A stretch of 64,000 bases of DNA from Anisakis pegreffii (lineage: Eukaryota > Nematoda > Chromadorea > Rhabditida > Anisakidae): contig JAPYMA010002771.1 in the NCBI GenBank assembly GCA_035041965.1, positions 310,001 to 374,000 on the forward strand, in the 5' to 3' direction. Of the stretch, positions 39,661 through 52,119 are shown one piece after another (positions within the stretch are counted from its first letter, which is position 1; each line of letters starts with the position of its first letter). Made by a program: the position numbers and the translations under genes. The notes under the pieces are model-generated. The model did not search any database. It was given only the letters and a program-made list of their open reading frames with translations, and was not told the origin of the DNA.

Positions 39661-40055
39661 CCCGCTGGCTAGGCGGGCAGGCCTATTGCCCGTTCCCCAG
39701 AGCGATCGGCAAACCGACCGCTTTCAGTCCGAACAATAACAATGATTCAATTTAATCTTCCATTAATACAGTTTTAATGAAGACAGCAGAAATCAACAAT
39801 GAAGTTAAGACAAAAACAAAATGATAAACATAAACAAAAGTGATGTTCAGACAACGCCGAAATTAGAACAGAACATCAAAAGTTTATAAAATGGACGATA
39901 ATGAAGATAAATCAACAGTAAAACTGAATGGAGACACCAAAAAGCAGGATATTATGCAATGAATAACGACTGATTCAGGCATTATCTCATATCTGCACGC
40001 ATACACATAGCAAGGGTGTGTAAAAAACACTCAATCTAAAACACAAACAAGACAC

Positions 40056-41275
40056 TCATAATAAGCGAACTTTGTCATTTGCGAGATGCGAAGCAATGCT
40101 CTCATATGGCACAATATAAATGGAATCTTTATCCAACTGATTCACAGATTCGGAATTAGGATCGGCTTTATCCGGAATAGTCACATCCTCGAGATCATCT
40201 TCTAGGACTCGAACAAATACACGATCACCGGACAGATCGCGTTCAGGATTCGGTATCTGTTGGAGAGGCTCAGGAAGGCGACCCAAAACACAGTTCATCA
40301 AAAGTTGTGATGTTGATTGTATATACCTTAAATTATGTACAGTTCACTAAGCCACCAGGGAAAACTATTTCGTTGTTCGCACGAATTCATTTGCAACAAT
40401 AAACTCCGTTTACACTTTCTCGTTGATTGCTAATCGCAAGTTTGAAAAAATGGTTTCAACTTACTTCTCAGCGAATTTTCTCTCCTCATCGCTCAACAAT
40501 TCTTCACGATCGTTAATTCTTTTTCGTGTATCTTCTTGCAAACAACGAATAGCGTTCTTTTCAATCTAAAACACATTTACTTGAACACTCAAGGTTGATT
40601 CAACTCATTGAAAGTAACACAATAATCACACCTTTTCTAGTCTCTTCCGTAAATAATCATTAATTATATAGGCAACTCGATGAATTTCCATTTTATGAAC
40701 ACAAATTTTTAGAGGATCCTCGTTTCTGGAATCATTTATGTTCTCTTCCATACCTTCCGTTGATAATACCATTGCTCCAATTAAATCCAATCTGAACTAA
40801 AGCAATCAAGTCAAATTCAATCAACTTCGTTACACCCAGCAATAGAACGGACAAATAAGTGTTTAAAATACACCTCGTCTCAATTCTGTATCCGCCCTTA
40901 GATGTTTTTCAACTTTCATTAGCCTTAAAGTTGCGCATTCCAACGCCCGTGCCACCTTCGAATACACACCCTTGGCATGTGAGTATATTCGAGGCTACAT
41001 AGTAAGCAATTGAACAAATCAAACGTCTACCTATGCGGTAACAGCGCCGGTGCACACAGTTCGTTCTGCCAGGCAATCGTCAACTCGGCGAGTACCTCGG
41101 CCGGAGTAACAGCCTCTTCATCATCACCATTTCCCTCTTCTTCATTACTATTACCTTCATTCGCATAATTCAATAAAATATCCTCCAACATACTATCTGT
41201 ACCATTACCACTTCCTTCCAAAATATTTATCGATTTCAGCGATTCGGTCCCATCTCTCTCGTTTATTGATGACAT
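40056..41275 (-). CDS. GINS4: GINS complex subunit SLD5 (GINS4), complete
   Basis: Four exons on the minus strand give 258 aa: 41275-41031, 40791-40632, 40565-40465, 40326-40056. SLD5 is one of four GINS subunits that join CDC45 and MCM2-7 in the replicative helicase. Visible are an acidic, disordered N-terminus (about 55 aa, longer than in the human protein), then TPAEVLAELTIAWQNELCAP, EGMEENINDS, KMEIHRVAYIINDYLRKRL and the C-terminal beta domain ending VRLL. The phases agree at every junction (81 codons plus AG, then A). An open stretch at 40869-40977 within intron 1 does not keep the frame and is left out. The gene lies 1.4 kb downstream of SMARCC on the same strand and converges with SPTLC2. 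Confidence 0.94.
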
Positions 41276-41671
41276 TTCACGATTGCTACTATAATTTCAT
41301 TTTGCGTCCCAAAACCAGAGTTTGAATACCTTACTTAATCATAATCGCACTGAACTTTCCGAAAATTTTTCATACGGTAATTTGGAACTCTAGATTAGAC
41401 TAAAAGAATTCACGTAATAAATCATAGAAAAGTTGAAATCTGAAGGAAATTCAAGTGAGGTAGAAATGCTAGGAATAGTCGAATCCATCTCACTTCAAAC
41501 AAATAGACAGATGAAAACGCATGCACACAATAATTATTGGTCAGTTTTACAGTTCACCACTGAAAATTGACATTCATTCTTGCTCCAAGAAATTGGACGT
41601 CAGCAAATTGATTAACGATGATAAAATTGTAAACAGTAAAGATGGCAACATAAATAATAACAATAAAGATA

Positions 41672-41721
<50 letters not shown>

Positions 41722-42676
41722 ATGGATGATAAATGAGAACGTAACCAATACGGATTACCAAACAATCAAACGAACTGAACTCGCTATCAAAGCGATACAA
41801 GAAATGAGAATTGGAATGAAGCATTCGAACAATCAAATCAGATTATCGCTATGAATATATCAACAAATCAAAATCTACATTCAACAATCAACATGTAATG
41901 AATTTTGCGAAATTGTGTAATGAACAAATTTCCGAATTTTTAATTCCATTTTCCTTGCACTTACGGAAAAACACTGATTCAAAATATTTGAAAATTCACC
42001 TATAAAAAACTGAATGATTACTCATTTAGGATGATTACTCATCATTTAGGAAACTGAATGATTACTCATAGTCTACCAATAGAACGAGAACCGCAAACTT
42101 AAAAAAGTATTAAAATTCCCATTTTCAATTAAAACGCCAAGAATCAATGAATTTCGAACGTTGAACTGTCGAATAACTTCCCGAGTACCTACATTCATCA
42201 AATCATTCAGCCACATTGACGTGAGTTACGAAATGAATTTAGATAAAAACGGTGCATTGTATTGAATAGATGACAAATGCAACGAACATATGACATCCCT
42301 CCAAACTATCGAAATACCAATTATCCACCAACACAACAATAACTCATACAAAACAATTTCAGACGAAACGAAAATAAATATCAATTCAATCAATCAATCG
42401 ATCGACTTGTAAACAACTGTGCAATTGACAACAAAATCCGATCAGTCCAATCTTCCTCACTAATCGTTCTCATCATCTCTTCATTAAAAGATACCATAAA
42501 CGTCAATGCCGAATTCAATTCACTTATTTAAACTTCTGCCTGATCCAAAGTATGCGATACTTTCTGTAGAATGTTCACGATAACACAGTCATACACAGAC
42601 ACAAATCATAAACAACACTTCAGAGGTCACACCGAATCAGTCAATATACAATATGGTGCGATTCAATCAGATTCAG
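41276..42676. other. Intergenic region between SMARCC and SLD5
   Basis: AT-rich with an (AAT)n microsatellite at about 41676-41719. No gene seen. It must hold the SLD5 promoter and the SMARCC 3' UTR. Confidence 0.45.
41676..41719 (+). repeat. (AAT)n microsatellite
   Basis: About 14-15 uninterrupted trinucleotide units, upstream of the SLD5 start on the minus strand. Confidence 0.95.
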
Positions 42677-45600
42677 TCACTGCTGTACAGATGGTGTTCC
42701 TTGATGCATCGGCGGTGTTGCCGCATCTGACGAATCCATTGACTGTGGCATCGACGTCGGTGGAGGGGCTTGCTGTGGTTGTGGAGGTGGTGCTTGTTGT
42801 TGCGGATGTGGAGCATAGCCACCCGGTGCTACTCCGTACTGAAAAAATATCATATTCATTCCATGCAACACAAAAAAACTCACACACAACTTTTGCTTTA
42901 AGTGTTACAAAAAACTGATTTTTGTGTCAAATTACCTGCGCTCCTTGAGGAGGATAACCTTGCGGGTATCCGTATGGTTGTCCCGGCGGGGCGCCTCCAG
43001 CGCCTGGTGGAAAGCCTGCAGCTCGTACCGGCTGACCATACGACTGAAACGATCGGATGGATCATTACTATGTCATACGCAACATTAACGAGACTTAACC
43101 TCAAAACGCTCGTAAAACATTCGAATCTAGATGCAAACGTTTGTTACATACATAAAGATTTATTTCTGTTATACACAGAATCAATTTACTAGCAACAAGC
43201 AACAACATACCTGCATAGGTTGTTGGTAGGGTGGTCTTTGCGCGTATTGTTGTGGATATGGTGGCCTAGCACCCGGCTGTCCATAATAGGCCTGTGCTGG
43301 ACCTCCTTGGTATGCTCAAATTTGCACTTCATATTATGCATCATCATCACTATATCATACATAATAGACAATAAACTTACTCTGTGCATACTGTTGCGGT
43401 GTAGCGCTTTGCGTGTATTGAACGTACTGCTGTTGTTGTTGCTGTTGGGCATAAACGGGCTGGGGAGGGTACGGCTGTGGAGGGGCGCTTGTTGCGGTTG
43501 TGGAGGGTAGGGCTGAGGCGGAGGTTGTTGCGGTGGCGGGGCTTGTTGCTGTTGTGGAGGGGGCTGGGGGACTGGTGCTTGCTGCTGTTGTGCAGGCGGT
43601 TGAGGAACAGGTGCTTGTGCAGGTTGCTGCGGTGGAGGGACGGGTGGTAACGCTACAGCAACGGGAGGTGGTGCGGTGGGTTGTACGGGAATCGATGTCT
43701 GCGGAGGTGGCATCTGCTGCGGTTGAGGTTGTTGCTGCTGTTGTACAGTCATCTGAGATGATGTCGCTTGCTGCAGAGGTGCACCGGGAACAACACTCGT
43801 GCTTCCAACTATAATTGTGATGTTCGCTCGTAAGACTAGTCTTTGGTCAAACCAATGGCCAGAACTCAATGAATATATGATCAAAAACGATGATCGCCAA
43901 ACGAAAATGCACAAACAAACCCGTCTCAACGCCAGTGGATGGTTGTTGAGACTGATTAACTGGCGTAGCAGCGCTGCCTGCGGCCGCATTTCCAGGCACA
44001 GTTGTGCTTGATGGAGGAGCACCTGAGTTTGCGGTAGTTACGGTCTGTTGTACTCCTGAGGAGAGAGACGTTGGTGGAACGGCAAGTTGAACTTGCTGCT
44101 GTGGTTGAGGTGGTCCTGTCAATTCGAAACCTGGTGGTAGGGTTGGAGGTAACTGACCTGAAATCGGAAATCGTTCTTCGATCCGAACTGAAAACGAGAG
44201 CTTCGTTTGATCTCACCCATAAAGTCAAATTACTGTGCACACACCTGAAGTAACCAGTTTCGAGTGTGCCTCATGTTTGGCTCGTTGCTCCAAATAGCGC
44301 AGCTGATCCATATGGAACGATTGTCTTTCTAGGATGAGTTGTTGTCGTTGATATTCTAACTGGAATGCTCAACAAACTGATTATAGCATGACATAAAAAT
44401 TGAAATTTTGTCTCCAAAAGAATGAAACGAACCGCTTCTCGTTCCTTATCCATGATCGCCTCCAACTCGTCAAAGTGTCTCAACTTCATTTCCAATTTCT
44501 TCATTTGTGTTTCCACTAGTTGTGCGACCAACGATTTGATTCGTCGTTCTTCGATTGTTGCCAAATGCTGAATGCAATAAGATCATCATTGAAACAAGAT
44601 GAAATTCATTTACACTGTTCACATTTTGTGACACAAATCAAAACACATCCACAAAAACTCTTTCGAAGACGAAAACAAGAGATAAAATCGCGAAACGAAA
44701 CAAAACAGTGACAAATGTGTATCCCTCAAGAAATCAACAAAAAAGGAAATAAAAACCAAATCGATTCATGAAATAACTCAAATCGATTCTAAAATATAGC
44801 ACATCCACCACACCAAAAAACGTTAATACCTTCGCTTTAACCGCAGCTGCAGCTAATGCGGCTGCCGCAGCAGACTGAATGCTTTCGCTGATTGCCGATC
44901 GCGCTTTCTCCTTCTCAGTGCCGCTCTCGTCAGGTTTCTCTGTAGTGCTCGCTGCCGACTCAGCTCCACCTTTCGTATCAGCAGCACTCTCAGTGCTATC
45001 CATCACTTCATCCTGCGCTTCTTTCTTTTCCTCAACCACTTTACCCTTCTCTAAAAACACAATATCACGGGGTTCATATCGAGTGCGACAGTCACCAACC
45101 TTTGTCGTCAGTCGCAATACCGGATACACTCAAACCAACATTCGCTTCCGCACTACTCTTTGATTCGCTTACTGCCTCAACGTTACGCGTATGTGCCTCA
45201 ACCACGAGCGGTGGTACTTCTTCCTTCATTCTGGCGAATTCTTCTGCAAAAATAAAATTGGAAAATATTCATTCATAATGAATTTCAGATTCTCGAACGG
45301 CTCGTAAAAGTAATAAACTTTTTCTTCGGATATCAAATGAAAATTCTGCAGATAATAAATAATTGAATACTGATGAACAAAACAAACCTATAGCTGCTTT
45401 CGTGGCGCTTGCAGCAACGCGCGGATCAACAACCGAGGCCAGGAATGCAACCGTTGACATCACCGGATTACCGCTTTGACTGAACGGAATTGGCTGATAT
45501 GAGAGAGGACCTGAACGCTCGAATTTTATTTGATTGATCTTTCATCATTGTTATTCCTCAATTAACAAATGTCATCTGACATTCAATTGCACTATCGTCA

Positions 45601-48600
45601 CACTACTTACGGCAGTCAAAATAAGCGTAATCGAATCGAAGGCATCACGATAGGAGACGCAAAGGGAGACTGCAGTTAAATTTTGCAGTGAATTTTTCTA
45701 CGGCTATTTTTTCCTTCCAGCTTCCATCGCTTCAGGAATAGCAGGCAGGCGCTCGTCTCCTTCGGCCCTGCCCCTCGTGCTAATAACCAAAATTGAAATC
45801 AAAAAAGCATTATTGCAACAAATCATCAATTGACTTCAGTCGTTCAATTCGACGATAATAAAGCACTCTTATCAACTCGAAAAGACGACTACACGCGCTG
45901 CATTACTCACGCAATAAAAAGCAATGTTCAATTAAAGTGCAAAATGAATATCTTCTAGCGCATTCATCAAGCACTTTCTACGGCCATCTCTAAGTTGTTA
46001 TGAAAAACTTGGCTTATATTCCATGCATAATCCATTTTTTCTTCAAGTTCTTCTATAAGCGTAGGGATTGATAACGATGCGACGTGAATATGATGTAAGA
46101 TGGCGAAACTCAAGCAAAACAGTTAATGTAAGAGGTAAATCATACGAAAATTTGTGTGGCTGGAACTGTTTTTAGGGGCGGCAGAGGCGAGATGGGGGGT
46201 GGTGACGAGTGAACGGTTGACATGCGTGCACTCTTTTACTGAATACACATTCTCGCATGCTGAATCATTAGTCACAAACCGAGAAGCGCTTCGTTTCTGA
46301 CAGTAGCCCAAAGAAGTGTAACGGAACGCAACAGTAACGACCGCACCTCAACCACAAAGTTAAATCAAATGACATACCAAGTATTTCAGCCTCTGCACCG
46401 CCTTCTTCCAAATACGGATCCTGGATGGGTAACTGTAGGAATCGCATGATGCACTCATCTTGCGTACGTGATCCAACGTGATCAGCCACCTTAATATCAA
46501 ATCAGACTGACTTCAAAATCAAACAAATTCCTCCTTCATTAATTATCAAGCAACTTCATTCTTATCTATCGACGAACCAATGAAGCAAATTCAAATTCTC
46601 GCTTCTAATCTGAAGAAAACAAAAGTGAAATTATGAATTTACTTGCAATGCAACTTAAGTGAGTGTCCTAACCTTATTCCAGTCATCCTTGAACATTTCG
46701 AGTGCTTCCAACAACAGCAATGTCTCCTGATCGGTCCAATCTCGACCGGGTGCTGCACCACGTGTCTAAAAATAAAAATGAACACTTATTCAAAAATGGT
46801 AACGCACGAAAGAAGTAATGCAGAATTGCGTTCATCTCACAATCACACTAATCAGTTCAGTAAACACCACAACAAACCAATCAATCGTTAAGAAACCTTC
46901 ATGGCAGACAACTGCTTCGCGTACTGATCCATCTTAAGTCCTGCATCGCCCAATTTTTCCACTTTTGTTGTTGTCGTCGTCTTGGTCTGCTCACCTCCAC
47001 CTTCCTCCTTCCCCACCGACGGCTCTTCTTCTTTCAATTTTTTCGTTTCATCTGGCTGCAACACAAACACAGAACATCCCATCAATTCTAAAATGATTCA
47101 ATCGAAACTCCGTCTCTCAGTACAATAAAAGGCTGCTCTCAGCGATCGTACGAACAACGTTTGCTTCGATCATTGCTTCAGTCAGCACAGACCGCGTTTC
47201 TATCATCATCGAGCTCAATGCAATCTCCCAAATACCATAACCCACCCGTCAACGAACCATCAACGCTTTACTTGTTCACATAACACACTACCACTGCACC
47301 GTTTCACACCATCATATCCCGATGCATTTCTAATCAAATGATCGTCGTTCCGATAAATAAAATTTAAACACACCTGCGATGATAGCAGAGGGGGTTGGAC
47401 TGGCTGTAGTCCAATAGGCGTATCCGCAAGAACCATGAAATGCGATGTGCACGGCGGGGCTACGGGAGCCGGCCTAGCGTCCGCATCAACTTGATAATTT
47501 ATCAAGCCCCATTGCTCCAAGAATGAATGCACTCTGGAAAGAAACCTTATTGGAATGAACGAACAAAAATACACCAACTGTTGCAAATTGGTCCTATGAA
47601 TCCGACTTGTATAGCCGACTTTTTAAAGGCTCTTCCAGGTAGTTCGCAATATCAATAATTGTTATTTTCACAAGGCTGAGCTTGAGACTTATCACCAACT
47701 TCGGCTAAGGCTTACTCCAGACTTATATTAGGCTGAGGTTTATGCTCGCCTTAAGCTTAAACTCATTCTGAGCGACGCTTTCTCCGGACTGAAACCGAAG
47801 TTTTCTCAAGAAACATGAAATGAAATTTTCTTTCAATGAACTCTGAATAAACTTTGAAACTGTTTGAATAGCCCTCAAAACGTCGGCCTTCGAACCCGAT
47901 TCGTACGGCCGAGCTTTTAAAGAGTACTACTGCTGAACGACATTCGTGCTCCTGGAATGGCAAAGTGAATCTGCGAAAGATGAAGCCAACGCAAAACCTC
48001 AAAATGGCGCAAACGTCTCCTCCAAGATTTCTACGACATGCCGTTGATGAAAGATATTCGAAAGGATTCAATCGGTACGTATCGATCATAAAGTTACGAT
48101 AGGCCAAATACCTGAAAGAGATGATACATGTCACACAGATGAACAACAACAAAAATGAACCCAATGAAATTTCTTGCAATGGATCGAAACACTAACACTT
48201 CAGGTGTTTTGCTTTTATTGCGTCCGTTAAAGAATTCTGGCAGTCCTCTCTTCTCGATCTGATGTATCGCATTGTAGTCGAACCATGATGAATAGGACGG
48301 AATTATGATGTAATGCGTTTGCTCGATTACATTCCCTTCCTGAAATGTTACGTTGCAAATAACGACAGGTCAATATGGAGCATTGTTATGGACTTGTGTA
48401 GTTGCACGCAATCGTAAACAACAATCCAATATTCGCATCGATATTATTTAACGGTTCAAATGATACTGATATGTACCTCAGAAGCTGGAACTTCCTTAGG
48501 CGCTTCCTCATCCAGATCGGTTAATTTCTGCGATTTTGGTGCTGTATATTCGGCATCTTTCTCTTTTCCTGCAACAGTTTAATTGAAATTTCACAGAATA

Positions 48601-48732
48601 GAAAAGTAAGAAGAAAAAGTGGTAAAAATTAAATAACCTTTTGGAATCGAGACCATTGTGAGGCCACTGCGGCTGTCTTCTTCATCATGTATCGATGTCG
48701 AATCATCTTCTTCTCTCCTGCGCTTGGTTGCG
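42677..48732 (-). CDS. swsn-1: SWI/SNF (BAF) chromatin-remodelling scaffold SMARCC/SWSN-1; 5' end not resolved
   Basis: Eighteen exons on the minus strand, about 910 codons: 48732-48638, 48568-48477, 48339-48197, 48111-47998, 47533-47374, 47055-46897, 46765-46673, 46489-46378, 45510-45388, 45243-45100, 45050-44830, 44567-44433, 44359-44245, 44157-43921, 43808-43381, 43305-43211, 43043-42936, 42838-42677. In order: a basic/acidic N-terminal piece, SWIRM domain ([19 protein letters not shown] to [10 protein letters not shown]), SANT domain ([20 protein letters not shown]), the conserved [19 protein letters not shown] block, an Ala/acidic linker, a coiled coil ([32 protein letters not shown]), and a Pro/Gln-rich tail. 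The first exon starts in phase 2, so a still earlier coding exon, or translation from the internal ATG of MVSIPK, is implied; I could not find that exon. The exon 43808-43381 needs one extra base to keep frame. Confidence 0.95.
43482..43485 (-). other. Apparent single-base frameshift in the SMARCC Pro/Gln-rich exon
   Basis: Upstream the exon reads [12 protein letters not shown] in one frame. Downstream only the next frame gives the expected [16 protein letters not shown] and a phase-1 end that fits the following exon (GPAQAYYG). One more C in the minus-strand C4 run would unite the two frames as [13 protein letters not shown]. This may be a sequencing or assembly slip or a real variant. Confidence 0.7.
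47599..47930. repeat. Diverged short repeat pair and AGGCTTAAG-rich tract in a SMARCC intron
   Basis: A CCGACTTGTATAGCCGACTT word near 47605 recurs as CCGATTCGTACGGCCGAGCT near 47896, each followed by TTTAAAG. Between them, 47660-47770 is rich in AGGCT/CTTAAG words like the intergenic 28700-28870 tract. Confidence 0.4.
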
Positions 48733-49499
48733 CTGAAATGAATTATTGAAAAATTCTAAACGAAATCGAACAAGAAAATTAAATCTGAAACTATTACCGC
48801 CATTGTTACCACAATTCCTCGCACTATCATCTTCATTACTCGTATTACAATTCTTATTGTTATTACTTTTACTTCTACAATCGATATTATTGCTCAGTAT
48901 TGACGCATAGTCAAATAACAAAAGTCAAATCAAAGAGACCAAAAAAACCTTTTGCGCACTCCAGATTTTGAGGACGAAATTTTGACGGGAATTGTGCTCG
49001 AACGTCAAAGCGACGAGCTTTACTCTAGCGATAAATAAATCTAAAAAACGACAGAATAATTTTTGATATTGCGTGGGGCTAACACGAATTTTTAACGAAA
49101 ACGTTATAAGAAAATTAGAAATCGGAAATAACTGCAATGGATTTTCAAAACGTTAAACGCAAATTTACATTCGTTTAAAGGCAAAGAAAATCGATTGCGA
49201 ACAGAGATATAGGTGCATCGTCATTAGCATGGTTTAACGCTAGCTAAAGTTGATCAGCGCATATCTGATCCACTTGAGACTACTCTTAGTTCTCCTTTCA
49301 TGTCAAAAAATCATCCATGTCAAATTCACACTTTTCCAAAATGAGTGCAAAATCAGCCATGAGTATAAACCTGCCCGCACAACTGAATACGAAAAACAGC
49401 GTTCATACGCGTTTTTGTGGCGAAGAGCGATGACGCCCTTCTACCCGCCTCAGATGAAAATTCGGTACGTCGGCCTTATGCCACCGAAGACGGGAGCAC

Positions 49500-49694
49500 G
49501 ACAATTGACCAAGCGACAACTGTCAGCACGATGTTTCGCCACAAATAGTTGGTCACACAAACTTCGTCTGGGTTCGCAGTGCGAACCCTTAGGCTCACGC
49601 TGATGCTACGCTTACGTTGAACCTAGACGAAGTTTGTGTGACCGACTATTTGTGGCGAAACATCGTGCTGACAGTTGTCGCTTGGTCAATTGTC
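49500..49694. repeat. Near-perfect hairpin (MITE-like) with 76-bp arms
   Basis: 49500-49575 and 49619-49694 are inverted copies with only two mismatches over 76 bp, around a 43-bp loop. The ends read GACAATTGACC / GGTCAATTGTC. The surrounding 150-200 bp on both sides are also GC-richer than the region, so the element may be larger. No ORF of note and no certain target-site duplication. Confidence 0.85.
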
Positions 49695-49929
49695 TTATAG
49701 TTAGACCCCCGAAGACACTAGCCTGCTTGCGCTCCGAACTCACATATGCGCCGCATAACATGGAGAATAACACAGCACTTGGAAGTCGACAGTAATGACT
49801 GGCCAATATGGAATTGTACGGGGAACTATAACGAAATCATTCGGAACCGATAGAGAATTTAATTTTCTTCAAAACGTAGAGAATTAAAATTGCGTTTTTC
49901 TCCATATGTCAACAACGTGCGTGCATTTG

Positions 49930-50080
49930 TTATACGATTATCTCATTAGCTACGAGCGATCTCAATGTTTTCATCTCGGCTTCCTTCAAATCTTTAATTG
50001 ATGCCTGAATCTCAGTTTCTTGCGTTATCAGCGTCAACACTTCCTTTCTAATTTCAAATTCACCTTCCAAGAACTCATCG
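49930..50080 (-). CDS. Orphan coding-like terminal exon, unknown product
   Basis: After an acceptor (CTCTGATATAG) the minus strand reads 49 codons with good amino-acid composition, starting DEFLEGEFEIRKEVLTLI and ending SLVANEIIV, then a stop. It is rich in Glu, Lys and Leu in a heptad-like pattern, so a coiled coil is likely. I found no in-phase upstream exon and do not recognise the protein. It could be the last exon of a small gene between SMARCC and the helicase gene, or chance. Confidence 0.3.
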
Positions 50081-52119
50081 CTATATCAGAGTAATTCCCA
50101 ATCCTCACAGTCAAAAGTTACTGTAGAATTTGATGGATAATGCAACAACACAACGGTATAAAGAATCTTTTGAGTATAAGGTTGCTGAAACAAAAATACC
50201 GACAATCAATTGTAGTCGAATCCAGAAGAATTGCATTTACCGATGTTTTTTCAAAAAATATTACGAGCTCATTATTGTCAAACTGAGCAGTTGTCAAAAT
50301 AAAATTATATTGTCACCGAAGAGGATTGCAAACGACCATATTACTTAAGGAACAAAATTTGTTTGTAGGATTATGAAAAGGACAAACTTAAAGCCAAAAA
50401 GGATCCAGTTTAATTGAAGACAAAGAGTTTGTGGAATGCTGAGTTCAGGCTTCTGCTCTGAGTCAGCACCGAGAACGAGCACGACGATGGGGTCCTCAAC
50501 ATACGACCCATTCACGCATTTAAACGTTGCACAAAAGTATTCGAATACTCCTTGTTTTTATCATTATCTTTTACGTATAGGATTTTCAGTTTTCTTTTCA
50601 ACCTGTTGACAGCCCGATCAATTTATAATTCACCAATTATTATCCTCATTTCGAGAAAAATTACACTGATTTTTATAAAAACTTCAAATGAATTTCCACA
50701 CTAATAAGAGAGTGAGCGCAGATCCACAAAAACAAATCAATCATTCATGAATTATGAACACAACAAACACTCGATCAATGTGACATATGAGGATTTTGTT
50801 TAAAGAATGAGGAATATCAATGATAAGATGTTGAGTTGATGAAAGCGGTACGGCTGCTGATTACCAGATGCCATCCTTTCATTAACTCCACAAAACCTTG
50901 CCCCTTGCTCCCTTCTCAGTGAAGTCGTACGTTGAAGGGGGACATTCTGCACGAAATGTGACGCTGTACTGCAAATATAAATATGGGTACATGTAATGAC
51001 ATTTAAAGTCACGAATCAATGAATAAAATAAATTACATAATTCAGATGGAACTTAGCAATGTGCAATATAGTGCAGCAATATGCAATATGATAGTGCAAT
51101 GGAGACTAAAAAGTTCCATAAAATAAACAACGGAAGTAGAGGATTTCCGATCGGCAAAAACAACTCAACAACAAATATAATTAAAAACGATCGCACAGAA
51201 TTGCTTGCAAATCAACAAATTACTATCCAATAGTATTAACTAAAAGCAACCATCGAAACGCCGCCTTCATAATCACTATTTAGCCGTAATGTTGGAACGA
51301 TACAATTTAGACTGATTAGAAGATAAAAGTCATAAAGAACAAGACATTTGGCCTTTCATTTTAGAGTGATAAAGAGAGCTGGAAGTGTGAAGAGCGAATG
51401 CCTATTATCCGAATAAAATGGTAAGATAAACATCACAAAAACCATAAGTATGAAGATCATCAAATGCCCGCTGTTCAAAGAATAAGGCAATAAAACAGTG
51501 AGGTGAGCATAAAAGCGAAGGTATGCATATATCCATCGTTCTCACACTGAATCAGTACATAGATCGATGAAGCAAATCAGATGCAACAGCACAATTAATA
51601 AGTAAGTAACAAAAGAGCAATACTACAGCAACAAGAACGTACATCTCGCATTAATGATATTAATAATCAAAGTGAATCAATCTCACAGAATAACTTTCCA
51701 AAGAATCAACAATTCGAAATAGGCAGTAGTTATAACGTTCACATGTACACATAAATTTTAAAAACAAACGTTGAATGAAAATAAAAGAGATATTTTTATA
51801 GCAAATAAAAATAAATCGACGAACACACAAATGGAATGAGTGAGCGTTCATAAACAACCGATTTCGATGGCAAGATTATTTGGTAATGAAATGATTAGGC
51901 ATCAATAATGAATTGATTTCAATGATGGTTATGATCATAAAACTCGTACTTATTACTGTCGCTGCCAAAGGCAAATTCATTTTCACCAGATGTATAATCA
52001 TTCTTGTCTCTATTAGCGTTCAGTTTATAAGGATTTGTCAAATACACATAAACTGAAATGCTTCTATATTGATATCATCAAAGCATACTCATTTACCGAC
52101 ATACTCACATCCATAGACT

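Larger units (their letters stand above)
36816..39735 (-). mobile_element. RTE-clade non-LTR retroposon, near full length, inactive
   Basis: On the minus strand it reads a GC-rich 5' leader, an apurinic-type endonuclease, a reverse transcriptase, a C-terminal region (KLRWAGHV, GRPPIRWKDD), and a 3' end with TAATGATAATG-like short repeats as RTE elements have. It lies between, and antisense to, SPTLC2, within the right arm of the inverted repeat. At least two in-frame stops and one frameshift break the ORF, so it cannot make its full protein. Confidence 0.88.
35958..39830. mobile_element. Long inverted-repeat element, interrupted by a LINE
   Basis: The left arm 35958-36290 is repeated inverted in two pieces. 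36055-36290 pairs with 36585-36815 (nearly identical over about 190 bp), and 35958-36045 pairs with 39740-39828 with few mismatches. The pieces become contiguous if 36816-39735, the RTE element, is removed. The original was a palindromic element of roughly 950 bp with arms of about 330 bp around an AT-rich centre. I see no transposase, so it is probably non-autonomous. Terminal sequence and target duplication are not clear. Confidence 0.75.
48733..52119. other. Interval between SMARCC and the helicase-RBR gene
   Basis: It contains an Asn/Ser-rich open stretch (48770-48910, minus) that does not match the SMARCC phase, a hairpin element (49500-49694), an orphan coding-like stretch (49930-50080), and GC-richer patches at 50430-50520 and 50870-50960 with no recognisable product. 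The rest is AT-rich. The SMARCC promoter and possibly its first exon should be here. Confidence 0.4.

Noticed and set aside
40869..40977. Open stretch within SLD5 intron 1 with splice-like ends
   Set aside because: The flanking exons join directly (phase 2, then one base) and give the family-conserved sequence; the open frame of this stretch does not match either junction.
43189..44022. Long 277-aa minus-strand frame in the SMARCC tail
   Set aside because: Only its middle is SMARCC exon; it reads through introns on both sides and past the frameshift in the wrong frame. The plus-strand frames here are shadows of the Gln codons.
40056..48732. SMARCC-SLD5 as an SL2-type operon
   Set aside because: The gap between the genes is about 1.4 kb with a microsatellite, longer than usual operon spacing.
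48770..48910. Asn/Ser-rich frame as the SMARCC first exon
   Set aside because: It ends in phase 1 while the next exon needs phase 2, and its composition is what AT-rich repeats give.
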